A DNA stretch of 27,615 bases, taken from JBBDLF01 sp040879025 (GTDB lineage Bacteria; Pseudomonadota; Gammaproteobacteria; Pseudomonadales; Pseudohongiellaceae). Of the stretch, positions 15,326 to 23,836 are shown piece after piece. The number at the start of each line of letters is the position of its first letter. Within the stretch, counting starts at the first letter, position 1. Both the position numbers and the translations under genes were made by a program. The DNA is taken from NCBI GenBank assembly GCA_040879025.1, contig JBBDLF010000018.1, positions 1 through 27,615 of the forward strand, read 5' to 3'. Below the pieces are notes generated by a model, which did no database searches, was not told where the DNA came from, and saw only the letters and a program-made list of their open reading frames with translations.

Positions 15326-15354
15326 GGCTGTAGGGTCAGGTTGGCCCCACAGCC
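15326..15354 (+). other. Stem-loop upstream of the AI-2E family gene
   Basis: GGCTGT and ACAGCC pair, followed by one A/C mismatch and GGG/CCC, around a nine-base loop. No T-run follows, so it is not a clear terminator for the repeat-protein gene; it may be a leader structure for the gene at 15380. Confidence 0.4.
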
Positions 15355-15379
15355 GAGCCTGCTCACGGAGAGAACCTGT

Positions 15380-16465
15380 ATGCACAACAAGATGGAAAAC
15401 TATTCGTTTGTCATCACCCTCGGCGTCATCAGTCTGCTTTTTCTTTATCTGCTCAAACCGTTTTTTGGCGCTGTTTTCTGGGCCTGTGTCATCGTGCTTC
15501 TGTTCTATCCGGTGCATCTGAAACTGCAACGCAAACTCGGCCCGCGCCCGAACCTGGCAGCGACAATCTCCCTGATTATCTGCGTGATCATTGGCATTAT
15601 CCCCACGCTCTTCGTCCTGGGATCTTTTTTCCAGGAAGGGGCTTCGCTGTATAACCGGCTTGAAAGCGGGGAACTGGATCTGGGCTCTTACCTCAACCGG
15701 ATAGCTGAAGCGTTCCCGTTTGTTCAGGAATTACTGAACGATTTTGAAGTGGATGTGGAATCTCTTCAGCAGCGCTTGGGGGAGGCCGCGCTTGCCGCCA
15801 CCGGATTGCTTGCTGAAAATGCCGTGCGCGTTGGCCAGGGCGCCATGCTTTTCTTTTTGAACCTGGCCTTGATGATCTACATCCTGTTTTTTCTGTTTCG
15901 CGACGGCCCCCGGCTGACGAAGTTGCTGGTGCGCGCCCTCCCTCTTGGCGATGACCGCGAACGCCTGCTGCTCGCCAAGTTCAGCGAGGTCACGCGCGCC
16001 ACAATCAAGGGCAACCTGGTTATTGCTGTTGTTCAGGGGACACTGGGTGGCCTGGTATTCTGGGCACTGGGTATTTCAGGACCCCTGTTGTGGGGTGTAG
16101 TGATGGTTCTGGTTTCACTGATTCCGGTTATCGGTGCGGGGATAATCTGGGGGCCTGTGGCAATTTATCTCTTCGCTAACGGCCAGGTTACCCAGGGCGT
16201 GATCCTGGTGGTGTTCGGTATCGGGGTTATCGGCCTTGTCGATAATCTGTTGCGCCCGATACTTGTCGGGCGCGACACCAAACTGCCGGATTACATCGTA
16301 TTACTTTCCACGCTCGGCGGCATCGCCCTGTTTGGTATCAACGGCTTTGTCATTGGCCCGTTGATTGCGGCCCTGTTCATGGCGTTCTGGGGCATATTCA
16401 TGCGGGAATTCAATACCGAATCGAAACCCGTGGAAATCAGCGGCAGCCTCGATAACCAGGAATAG
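15380..16465 (+). CDS. AI-2E family transporter (PerM/YhhQ-type)
   Basis: This integral membrane protein of 361 residues has the layout of the AI-2E exporter family (UPF0118). Two hydrophobic helices come first (about 10-45), then one near 62-85, an amphipathic region (about 90-150) and a C-terminal cluster of helices with GPLLWGVVMVLVSLIPVIGA and the NLLRPILVG signature. Members range from quorum signal exporters to sodium-proton antiporters and permeases of unknown cargo, so substrate is not assigned. ATG at 15380 has GGAGA upstream; the open frame begins at 15341, but those residues are hydrophilic and lack a ribosome site. The gene at 16558 follows 92 bases later on the same strand. Confidence 0.87.
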   Translation: MHNKMENYSFVITLGVISLLFLYLLKPFFGAVFWACVIVLLFYPVHLKLQRKLGPRPNLAATISLIICVIIGIIPTLFVLGSFFQEGASLYNRLESGELDLGSYLNRIAEAFPFVQELLNDFEVDVESLQQRLGEAALAATGLLAENAVRVGQGAMLFFLNLALMIYILFFLFRDGPRLTKLLVRALPLGDDRERLLLAKFSEVTRATIKGNLVIAVVQGTLGGLVFWALGISGPLLWGVVMVLVSLIPVIGAGIIWGPVAIYLFANGQVTQGVILVVFGIGVIGLVDNLLRPILVGRDTKLPDYIVLLSTLGGIALFGINGFVIGPLIAALFMAFWGIFMREFNTESKPVEISGSLDNQE

Positions 16466-16557
16466 TCAGCACTAGAATTCAACCCTGTCGCATCGCACTT
16501 GAACATTACGCACCAAGGCGGGAGAATGTTTCCTGCTCCCCTTCACACGAGGAATAC

Positions 16558-17913
16558 ATGGGCAGTAATTTATTGCTGTTGCTGGTTGCGTTCCTGCTGG
16601 TCCTGTTAAACGGGTTTTTCGTCGCGTCGGAATTCGGGTTGGTGAAACTGCGCCAGACCCGTGTGCGCGCCATTGCCAGAAAATACGGCTGGCGCGGAAA
16701 ATATCTGATTCGGGTACACGAAGATCTGGATGCGTATCTGTCGGCCTGTCAACTGGGCATCACCCTGGCTTCGCTCGGCCTGGGCTGGATCGGTGAACCG
16801 GCGTTTGCCCGATTGCTCGAACCCGCGTTTACCATGATGGGCATCGTCAACCAACAGTTGCTCCATGGGCTGGCTTTCTTCATCGCCTTTTTCATTATTT
16901 CCTACCTGCATATAGTGATTGGCGAACTCGTCCCGAAATCCATGGCCATTCGTGCATCTGAACGGGTCGCTATCTGGACTTCCGCTCCTCTGTACGGATT
17001 TTACTGGCTGATGTATCCCGCGATCTGGGTGCTGAATCACAGCGCCAACTGGATTTTGCGCAAGATCAATCTGGACATTCCTCACAGCCACGAAGCCCAT
17101 TATTCAGTGGAAGAACTTAAGCTGATATTGCGGGCATCCAACTCGGATGAGGACTACACCAATTATGAGTGGCGTGTGCTGGCCCAGGCCCTGGATTTTC
17201 GTGACCTGGAAGTTTCAGACCTGATGCGTCCTTTCAATGAAGCCATCACGCTGTCCACCACCGTTGATCTGCAGACCAACCTCAACAAAACGGTGGAGCA
17301 CCGTTTCAGCCGCTATCCCTATCTCGACGAAGAAGGCAATGTCACCGGCTTCGTCCATCTGAAGGATGTCTTTTTCGCACTGCAAAAAGGCGCACTTCCC
17401 GACACCCTGGAGAAACTGACCCGGCCGGTATTGACCGTCGCCCCCAGCCTGGCCGCGACGGAACTGTTTCGCCGGTTCCGCCGTGGAGCCCCTCATTTTG
17501 CAGTCGTGGCGTACAAGGGTGGGCCGCCTCTGGGTTTTATCACGCTGGATAATTTGCTGGGCGCCCTGGTTGGCGAAATTCGTGACGAATTTCGTGAAAC
17601 CGGAAACCAGTGGACGGAACTGGACGACGGCTCACTGCTCGGCAAAGGCAGCCTGCCCATTTTCACCCTGGAGCGGGCGCTCGGGGTGGATATTGAGGAA
17701 ACCGGCGCCAACTCGGTTGCCGGTCTGATACTGCATCGTCTGGGAGACCTGCCCCGGGAAGGTCAGCTGATTGAGTTCGACGATTTTGATGTTGTGGTGA
17801 AGAAAATGAGCGGACCGCGAGTGCTTTTGCTACGTATTTATCCAGAAAAACTCGCCAAAGCGAACGGGGAATCGGCGATAATGGATCAACCAGTTAAAAA
17901 TAAAAAGGAGTGA
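16558..17913 (+). CDS. CNNM/CorC-type hemolysin family protein
   Basis: This protein of 451 residues has an N-terminal DUF21 (CNNM) membrane domain (about 1-195; helices near 4-24, 62-82, 98-122, 135-155, with the signature NGFFVASEFGLVKLRQ), then a CBS-domain pair (about 210-335) and a C-terminal CorC/HlyC domain (about 345-432). Family members are linked to magnesium or cobalt efflux and to metal tolerance; the old name hemolysin is historical. ATG at 16558 has GAGG upstream (acacGAGG). The final ten residues are Lys- and Asn-rich. It is downstream of the AI-2E gene on the same strand but with its own leader. Confidence 0.9.
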   Translation: MGSNLLLLLVAFLLVLLNGFFVASEFGLVKLRQTRVRAIARKYGWRGKYLIRVHEDLDAYLSACQLGITLASLGLGWIGEPAFARLLEPAFTMMGIVNQQLLHGLAFFIAFFIISYLHIVIGELVPKSMAIRASERVAIWTSAPLYGFYWLMYPAIWVLNHSANWILRKINLDIPHSHEAHYSVEELKLILRASNSDEDYTNYEWRVLAQALDFRDLEVSDLMRPFNEAITLSTTVDLQTNLNKTVEHRFSRYPYLDEEGNVTGFVHLKDVFFALQKGALPDTLEKLTRPVLTVAPSLAATELFRRFRRGAPHFAVVAYKGGPPLGFITLDNLLGALVGEIRDEFRETGNQWTELDDGSLLGKGSLPIFTLERALGVDIEETGANSVAGLILHRLGDLPREGQLIEFDDFDVVVKKMSGPRVLLLRIYPEKLAKANGESAIMDQPVKNKKE

Positions 17914-18070
17914 AATGTTAACAGGCCGGCACCGGCGATACACACGCAACAATTGGTTATGGAATATCGGCGGAGAACGCGGTGTGCGCGAGCCTGTGGC
18001 CACCATCCCTGCTGATACGGGGCTGGTCGCATCCTGCTTCCCGTCGGTCGCCAAAAACGGTACCATCCGG

Positions 18071-18079
18071 TGTTATAGT
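18071..18079 (+). promoter_or_regulatory. Extended -10 promoter of the PQQ dehydrogenase gene
   Basis: TGTTATAGT is an extended -10 element (TGn-TATAGT) about 22 bases before the GTG start at 18102. No good -35 box is seen, as is usual for this class. The rest of 17914-18101 shows no gene. Confidence 0.4.
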
Positions 18080-18101
18080 TCTCTCGCACAGGAGATTGAT
18101 C

Positions 18102-20306
18102 GTGGCCAGATCAGCGTTTCTTCTTTTTATCGGTCTGTTTTCCCTGAATTCTGTCCATGCCCAGGACGCCAGCGTCGAACGGGGACAGGCTGCCTTCGAG
18201 GCGGAATGTTCACGTTGTCACATTCCTGTGGAAATGGACGGAAGATTGCGTGCGCGCTGGATCGGTCGCACCGGTGAGGAGTTGTACGAGCAGATCCGTC
18301 AAACCATGCCGGCGGAAACTCCCGGTTCACTCAGCAATCAGCAATACCTGGATGTGACGGCCTTTATTCTGCACGCCGGCAACGTGGAAATCCCCGGCGG
18401 GTCCATCAGTCAGCCCGAACTGGCCGCTCTGAGCATCAATCCAGGCGAAGCCGTGGCCGATACCGACACCGGTGAGAATTTCAACTGGACACATTTTCAC
18501 GGTAATGAGAAATCGACGCGCTACGCGCCGTTGAGCCAGATCAATGCTGGCAATGTAGCCGACCTCGAAATCGTCTGGGCGTTGGACACCGGCGTATTTG
18601 GACCTCGGCCCGAGACATTCAGCGTTACCACCCCGCTGGTGGTGAATGGCACGATGTATGCCACTGTCGGCGCCACACGCAATGTCGTGGCCATAGACGC
18701 GGTCACCGGGCAGTTGCTGTGGATGTGGCGTCCACAGGAAGGTGAGCGGTTTGACAACGCCCCACGCAAGGGTTCAGGCAAGGGGCTGTCCTACTACAAT
18801 GATAACGGTCAGGAAGTCATTTTTGTCATGACCCCGGGCTACTTCCTCGTGGCCCTCAATGCCCTCACCGGCGAACCCATGGAGCGATTCGGCGCCGGCG
18901 GCTGGATTGACCTTCAGGAAGGCCTGCGTCTCGGTCCGGGACGCGAGGATGTGGATATCGGCATGTCGTTCATGCCGCTTGTGGTTGGCGACGTGGTGGT
19001 CACTGGCGCGGCCCATGTCGTGGGCATGCGTCCAGTTTCGGCCAGTAATGTCAAAGGTGATGTTCGCGGCTTCGACGCCCGCAGCGGCGAACTGTTGTGG
19101 ACCTTCAGGACCATCCCGATGCGCGGCGAACCGGGTTATGAAACCTGGCTGACCGGTGCCGACTACACCGGTAATGCGGGCGTCTGGGCTCCCATGTCGG
19201 CCGATTCGGAGCTGGGCATGGTGTACCTGCCCGTGGAATCAGCGACGGGCGACCGTTACGGCGGTGACCGCCACGGCAGCAATCTGTTTTCCAGTTCCAC
19301 TGTCGCGCTGGACTACAAAACCGGGGAAATGCAGTGGTATTTCCAGACTACCCATCACGATATCTGGGACTGGGATACGCCTGCCGCACCGATTCTCGCG
19401 GATTTACCCAACGGCACACCGGCGCTTATCCAGACTTTGAAACAGTCTCATGTGTTTACATTTCATCGCGAAACCGGCGAATCGCTGTTTCCGATTGAAG
19501 AACGCCGCGTTCCACAATCCGACGTGCCGGGCGAATGGTCCGCTCCCACCCAACCTTATCCTTTGTTACCGGCACCCTATGACCGGCAGGGGTTCCAGAA
19601 AGACGATCTGGCGGATTTCACTCCCGGGATTGCTGCCCGCGCGCGTGAGATTGCATCCCGGTATCGCATGAGTCCTTCATTGTATCAGCCACCGTCTTTG
19701 TACGAGGACCCGGATGACGGCACCCTGGGCACATTGCATCTGCCCTCTTCCACCGGGGGCTCAAACTGGGAAGGCGGTGCCTACGATCCGGAAACCGGTA
19801 TTCTGTACATCTCATCGCGCACCGCCCCCAGCGTTTTGTCACTGGTCCATGATCCTGATGCATCATCTGTGCGCTACATACATGGGGGCGGCAGAACGCC
19901 AAGTATCAGTGGCATTCCGCTGGTAAAGCCACCCTACGGCCGAATCACGGCAATCAATATGGTCAGCGGCGAACACGTATGGCAGGTGGTAAACGGCGAC
20001 ACACCCGAGGATCTGGTCAACCACCCGCTGTTGGAGGGCGTTGATTTGCCCCGCACCGGCAAGCCGACCCGTTCCGGGCTGGTGTTGACTGAAACGTTGT
20101 TGTTCTCCGGGGAAGGCCCCGGGGGCGATCCGGTGTTGTGGGCGCACGACAAGACAAGCGGAGAAATCATAGCTAAAATCGACATGCCTGGCGCGGTAAC
20201 CGGTGTCCCCATGACCTTTATGGTGGACGGTAAACAGTATCTTGCCATGGCAACCAGCGATTTCAGCTCACCGGCTAAAATCGTCACTCTGGCCCTGCCC
20301 GACTGA
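18102..20306 (+). CDS. Cytochrome c/PQQ-dependent dehydrogenase
   Basis: This periplasmic quinohaemoprotein of 734 residues starts with a signal peptide (cleavage near residue 21, SVHAQ), then a cytochrome c domain with one haem site CSRCH (Cys35, Cys38, His39) over about 22-115, then a PQQ-binding beta-propeller (about 150-730). Typical pieces are WTHFHGNEKSTRYAPL, GQLLWMWRPQ, FDARSGELLWTFRT, WDWDTPAAP and VWQVVNG. The class oxidises alcohols, sugars or aldehydes and passes electrons to the respiratory chain. The haem is N-terminal here, whereas alcohol dehydrogenases of this group usually carry it C-terminally. No PQQ synthesis genes or partner cytochrome are nearby. GTG at 18102 follows AGGAG seven bases upstream. 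The substrate is unknown. Confidence 0.85.
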   Translation: MARSAFLLFIGLFSLNSVHAQDASVERGQAAFEAECSRCHIPVEMDGRLRARWIGRTGEELYEQIRQTMPAETPGSLSNQQYLDVTAFILHAGNVEIPGGSISQPELAALSINPGEAVADTDTGENFNWTHFHGNEKSTRYAPLSQINAGNVADLEIVWALDTGVFGPRPETFSVTTPLVVNGTMYATVGATRNVVAIDAVTGQLLWMWRPQEGERFDNAPRKGSGKGLSYYNDNGQEVIFVMTPGYFLVALNALTGEPMERFGAGGWIDLQEGLRLGPGREDVDIGMSFMPLVVGDVVVTGAAHVVGMRPVSASNVKGDVRGFDARSGELLWTFRTIPMRGEPGYETWLTGADYTGNAGVWAPMSADSELGMVYLPVESATGDRYGGDRHGSNLFSSSTVALDYKTGEMQWYFQTTHHDIWDWDTPAAPILADLPNGTPALIQTLKQSHVFTFHRETGESLFPIEERRVPQSDVPGEWSAPTQPYPLLPAPYDRQGFQKDDLADFTPGIAARAREIASRYRMSPSLYQPPSLYEDPDDGTLGTLHLPSSTGGSNWEGGAYDPETGILYISSRTAPSVLSLVHDPDASSVRYIHGGGRTPSISGIPLVKPPYGRITAINMVSGEHVWQVVNGDTPEDLVNHPLLEGVDLPRTGKPTRSGLVLTETLLFSGEGPGGDPVLWAHDKTSGEIIAKIDMPGAVTGVPMTFMVDGKQYLAMATSDFSSPAKIVTLALPD

Positions 20307-20349
20307 CCGGGTTGAGTTTCCCTGACAACATGCCCCGGACAAGCCGCTT

Positions 20350-20916
20350 ATGAAAAAACGCTGTTCCTGGCCCGGTAACGACCCGGTCTATATCGATTAT
20401 CACGACACCGAATGGGGTGTGCCGGTCCATGACGACCGCACCTGGTTTGAATTTCTTTGTCTGGATGGACAGCAGGCAGGTTTGAGCTGGATAACCGTAC
20501 TGAAAAAACGCGACAATTACCGGGCCGCCTTTCATGATTTTGACGTACAAAAGGTAGCGCGCATGCGGGATGCCACCATAGAGAAACTGTTGCTGGATAC
20601 CGGACTGATCCGTAACCGGCTCAAGCTGTATTCCATACGCAGCAATGCGCGTGCCTTTATCGCGGTTCAGGAGGAGTTTGACAGCTTTGACAATTACATC
20701 TGGCGCTTTGTCGGTGGTCAACCTCTGGATGGCAAGCGAAAATCCGGCGCGGCTGTGCCTGTCAGCACCGCCGAAAGCGACGCGATGGCAAAAGACCTGA
20801 AAAGGCGGAATTTCAAGTTCTGCGGAACAACGATCTGTTACGCATTCATGCAGGCAGCGGGAATGATCAACGACCACATCGCGGACTGTTTTCGGTACCG
20901 GCAGGTCAAGAAGTAG
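20350..20916 (+). CDS. tag: DNA-3-methyladenine glycosylase I
   Basis: This base-excision repair enzyme of 188 residues removes 3-methyladenine from alkylated DNA. It aligns along its whole length with E. coli Tag. The zinc ligands are present (Cys5, His18 in YHDTEWG, and the NDHIADC His and Cys near the C-terminus), as are the aromatic pocket residues (Tyr17, Trp47) and GTTICYAFMQAAGMINDH. The residue matching the E. coli substrate-recognition Glu38 is Asp39, in CLDGQQAGLSW, a conservative but unusual change. Its stop codon abuts the stop of the convergent gene with no base between. The ribosome binding site before 20350 is weak. Confidence 0.95.
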   Translation: MKKRCSWPGNDPVYIDYHDTEWGVPVHDDRTWFEFLCLDGQQAGLSWITVLKKRDNYRAAFHDFDVQKVARMRDATIEKLLLDTGLIRNRLKLYSIRSNARAFIAVQEEFDSFDNYIWRFVGGQPLDGKRKSGAAVPVSTAESDAMAKDLKRRNFKFCGTTICYAFMQAAGMINDHIADCFRYRQVKK

Positions 20917-21735
20917 TCACCGGCCCTGCACTACCTCATTACGCAATACACCAATACCGGACAGTTCCACTTCGTAAACATCACCTGGCTCCATCGCCCG
21001 GGTGCTGCCCATGGTGCCGGACCAGATCATGTCGCCTGCCTCCAGTGTGAAGTAACGGGAAATGTAGCTTAGCATCTCCTCCATACCAAAGATCAGGTCG
21101 GAGCTGTTCTCAGCCTGGCGCTCCTCGCCATTCAGACGGCCGGTAATCTGGATGTTCTTGTAATCAGCGTCCTTGACCAGCACCGGACCGACCGCGTTGA
21201 ATCCACGGCTTCCCTTGGCCCGTACCCATTGAATGTCGGCACCCTGCCAGCTGCGCTCACTGACGTCATTGCCGCCGGTTACGCCGAATATGTATTCGTG
21301 GGCATCCTCCACCGCCACGTTCTCCGCACGCTGGCTTACCACGATAGCCATCTCCGCTTCGTAATGCAGGTTGGTCGATTCGGCGGGGCGAACGATCGGG
21401 TCTTCCGGACCAACAATCGAAGCCGGGGGGATGGTGAACAGGCCCGGGTACTCGGCCGGCTCGCCGCTGATGTGGCTGCGGAAATTGAACGCCGTCATGA
21501 ATACCAGCGCCGGATCCACAGGAGCTTCAAGTTTGACATTGGCACGCTCGACGGTAACGCCGGTATGGCTGTCATCGAGATAGGGAGCATCGCCTAGCTG
21601 GTGAATCGTGGAACCCTGTAATTCTCCCCAATAAACTTCACCATCGTTCTGTGAATACCTGACGTAGGATTGGGCACTGACGGTAGCACTGAAACACAGG
21701 GCCGCGGCCATCAAGGTTGACAATATCCGCTTCAT
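20917..21735 (-). CDS. Exported fumarylacetoacetate hydrolase-like protein
   Basis: This protein of 272 residues belongs to the fumarylacetoacetate hydrolase (FAH) superfamily, which hydrolyses, decarboxylates or isomerises acyl-pyruvate-like compounds with a divalent metal. Metal-ligand positions appear as Glu126 and Glu128 in HYEAEMA and Asp157 in GGNDVSER, with GFNAVGP after them and WSGT near the end. Unusually, it begins with a clear signal peptide (MKRILSTLMAAALCF... cleavage after VSA, near residue 21), so the mature enzyme should be periplasmic; most relatives are cytosolic. The start is well supported by AGGAGG seven bases upstream. It is convergent with tag and stands alone. The substrate is unknown. 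Confidence 0.85.
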   Translation of the reverse strand: MKRILSTLMAAALCFSATVSAQSYVRYSQNDGEVYWGELQGSTIHQLGDAPYLDDSHTGVTVERANVKLEAPVDPALVFMTAFNFRSHISGEPAEYPGLFTIPPASIVGPEDPIVRPAESTNLHYEAEMAIVVSQRAENVAVEDAHEYIFGVTGGNDVSERSWQGADIQWVRAKGSRGFNAVGPVLVKDADYKNIQITGRLNGEERQAENSSDLIFGMEEMLSYISRYFTLEAGDMIWSGTMGSTRAMEPGDVYEVELSGIGVLRNEVVQGR

Positions 21736-21944
21736 TAAGAACCTCCTGGGATCTGATATCTGAAGTCTTTACCGGTGTCGATTGAGCTCACCCACGGCGG
21801 GCGGGGGCGGGGCATAAGAGAGGCTCAGGATTGATTATATGCCATGGCCCCGAATGCTACGCGTCAATTGCAAGGGGGTCAACCGGGGTGGGGTTGTACG
21901 CGTCATGATGCGGCGGCAAGCGGTTGCAGCCTGCCTGCCGGCAA

Positions 21945-22511
21945 TCAAAGGCCGCGCACGTCCTGATAGATACTGCCAAATACCAGGTAGGCGATATTCA
22001 GAACAAGAATGGCTGTATGCACCGGTCGGGACCGGGTCATCATCAGGATGCTGATGGAGATGATTATCAGCGCGGCCAACACGCCGCGGCTGATCCAGGT
22101 TTCCGGAAAGGTCGGCAGCAGCATATCCGCGACGAATGCCAGCACCATAAACACAACTGCCAGGGCAAAAAACCACTGCTTCACATCAAAATAATGCGCA
22201 TCCAGGTCGAGCCGTTTGCCCGGAACGATTTCAGGCGTCAGTACAAAGGTGAGCAGTACCAGCACGATGGGCGGGCTGAGCAACAGCACGAGTTGACCTA
22301 CGGTGTGGAACCGGACCAGCTGATATTCCCAGATACCGAGATAGTGAAACGCCATCAGAAACAGCAGCCATGTGGTCCACCCGATAAAGTACCACGGTTT
22401 TTCAAGCAGGCTTCTGGACCTGATCAGCCGACCCCAGCCCATAAGCAGTTCTGCCATCGCGAAGGCCACGACAATGGAGACGAAGACGCTGATAAATTCA
22501 AATTCAGACAT
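21945..22511 (-). CDS. Six-helix membrane protein of unknown function
   Basis: This integral membrane protein of 188 residues has about six helices (near 6-25, 42-60, 73-95, 110-130, 134-152, 158-180) and very short loops. I do not recognise a family signature. ATG at 22511 is preceded by GGTGG; TTG at 22523 or GTG at 22520 are possible and would add four residues or three. It follows the receiver-like gene at 22547 by 35 bases on the same strand, so the two are probably co-transcribed. The 209 bases between its stop and the next gene (21736-21944) hold no gene that I can support. Confidence 0.7.
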   Translation of the reverse strand: MSEFEFISVFVSIVVAFAMAELLMGWGRLIRSRSLLEKPWYFIGWTTWLLFLMAFHYLGIWEYQLVRFHTVGQLVLLLSPPIVLVLLTFVLTPEIVPGKRLDLDAHYFDVKQWFFALAVVFMVLAFVADMLLPTFPETWISRGVLAALIIISISILMMTRSRPVHTAILVLNIAYLVFGSIYQDVRGL

Positions 22512-22546
22512 TGATTCCACCAACCGGCTCCCCCGGATTGCACCGG

Positions 22547-23029
22547 CTAATCCCGTAGACGCTGGATATTGGCGAAGGCCACCGAGTTCAGTTCCCGTGA
22601 CTGGTTTCTGAACACGATTTTTTCCAGCAAATCCAGCAAATTATGGCTGAAATCCTCTGTATCAAGATATGCCGATACGTCGCCATCGGTCGGGTCCAGA
22701 GCAATACGCTTGAGTTCGGTCATATGGTCTTCAGTGATCACTACCACCGGTGTCGGCCGCCGGAACGGGCTCTGCCTTTCCTTGTCGCGCAACCTGAACA
22801 GAAACTGGTCACGGCGCTTTTTGTGGCTGTTCCACCCGGTCAGGATGCAGGACAGCCGGTTGGTCAACACGCCGAAACCGCGATCATATTGCCGGATGGC
22901 TTCCATCGCATTGGTTTCATTAAAGGTATTGATTGTCGTGTACTGACCGGTCGTTCCGATCAGACCGGCAATTTCATCCACCAGTTTGTTATTGAGGTCG
23001 TATATTAAAACAACCGGTTTATAATTCAT
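22547..23029 (-). CDS. Stand-alone receiver-like protein, degenerate
   Basis: This soluble protein of 160 residues has the alternating strand-helix pattern of a response-regulator receiver: VVLIYD (6-11), LSCILTG (59-65), TPVVVITED (about 93-101) and a late strand near VSAYLD. It has no output domain. The expected phosphoacceptor aspartate at the end of the third strand appears to be replaced (ILTGW), and the conserved lysine of the fifth strand is also not evident, so it may act as a pseudo-receiver. The fold assignment is inference from pattern, not a motif match. It sits just upstream of, and in line with, the membrane protein gene at 21945, which could be its partner. Confidence 0.6.
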   Translation of the reverse strand: MNYKPVVLIYDLNNKLVDEIAGLIGTTGQYTTINTFNETNAMEAIRQYDRGFGVLTNRLSCILTGWNSHKKRRDQFLFRLRDKERQSPFRRPTPVVVITEDHMTELKRIALDPTDGDVSAYLDTEDFSHNLLDLLEKIVFRNQSRELNSVAFANIQRLRD

Positions 23030-23108
23030 AATATTCTCGTCGTTGATTTACAGCCGCCGACCAGCGGTTATCCTGTTATCGACCACCTCAGGGCTGGATA
23101 TTAACATT

Positions 23109-23813
23109 TTAAAGGGCACAGGAACGGAATATCACGTTGGCGTGAACGGAATCCCGGGCAGTCCGTGTGGCATTGGCTGGCACCGCCTTGTCTTCATAGC
23201 CGAATGCCAGACCAAACAGTATCCGGGTGCCGTCACGAATGTCGAAGGCGTCCCGCACCAGATCGGGATAATTGCGCATTGTCCCCATCGGACAACTGTG
23301 CAGGTCAAACGCCACCATCGTAAGCATCAGCGTTTGAGCGAACATCCCGACATCCACCGCCACTGTGGTGCCGAAATCCTTGTCCATCCCCAGAAACGCC
23401 ATATAGGGTGCATCAAAGAATTCGAAATTACGCAGCGCCGCACGGCCCCGCCCTTCTTTGTCTTCCCGCGTGATTCCCATGGTTGAATACAAAGCCACCG
23501 CGCAGTCCACCTGGCGCTTTCGGTAGTCCCCCGTGAAATCTCCTCGATAACTGTAATCGGGATTGGCGGGCACCTGGTTCTTTACCCTATCCACCATTTC
23601 ACGGCTGAGTTGATCGCGAAGTTCACCCGAGGCGACGTAGACCTTCCAAGGCTGCACATTGCAGTTGGACGGCGCCTGTTGAGCAATTTCAAAAATACGA
23701 TGCAATATCTGCTCCGGAACCTGTTTGTTCAGATAACCGCGCACGGACCGACGCTGATACACTGCCTCGACAAGTGTCATCGTCGGATCTTTAACAGACG
23801 AGCCGGACGTCAT
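23109..23813 (-). CDS. Nitroreductase family protein
   Basis: This FMN-dependent oxidoreductase of 234 residues has the usual features of the family: RRSVRGY near the N-terminus (flavin phosphate contact), APSNCNVQPWKVYV, a central VDVGMFAQTLML helix and a C-terminal FGLAFGYED. Such enzymes reduce nitro compounds, quinones or enones with NAD(P)H. The start at 23813 has AGAGGT upstream. It lies 23 bases after the SDR gene at 23837 and is probably the second gene of a two-gene unit. It is not an FbiB/CofE-type protein, since those carry an added ligase domain. Confidence 0.9.
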   Translation of the reverse strand: MTSGSSVKDPTMTLVEAVYQRRSVRGYLNKQVPEQILHRIFEIAQQAPSNCNVQPWKVYVASGELRDQLSREMVDRVKNQVPANPDYSYRGDFTGDYRKRQVDCAVALYSTMGITREDKEGRGRAALRNFEFFDAPYMAFLGMDKDFGTTVAVDVGMFAQTLMLTMVAFDLHSCPMGTMRNYPDLVRDAFDIRDGTRILFGLAFGYEDKAVPANATRTARDSVHANVIFRSCAL

Positions 23814-23836
23814 CCAGGTTACCTCTTTTTTTCTGA

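Noticed and set aside
23109..23813. Nitroreductase as the FbiB partner of fbiC
   Set aside because: It is an ordinary single-domain nitroreductase, lacks the CofE ligase domain, and lies 12 kb away in a unit with an SDR gene.
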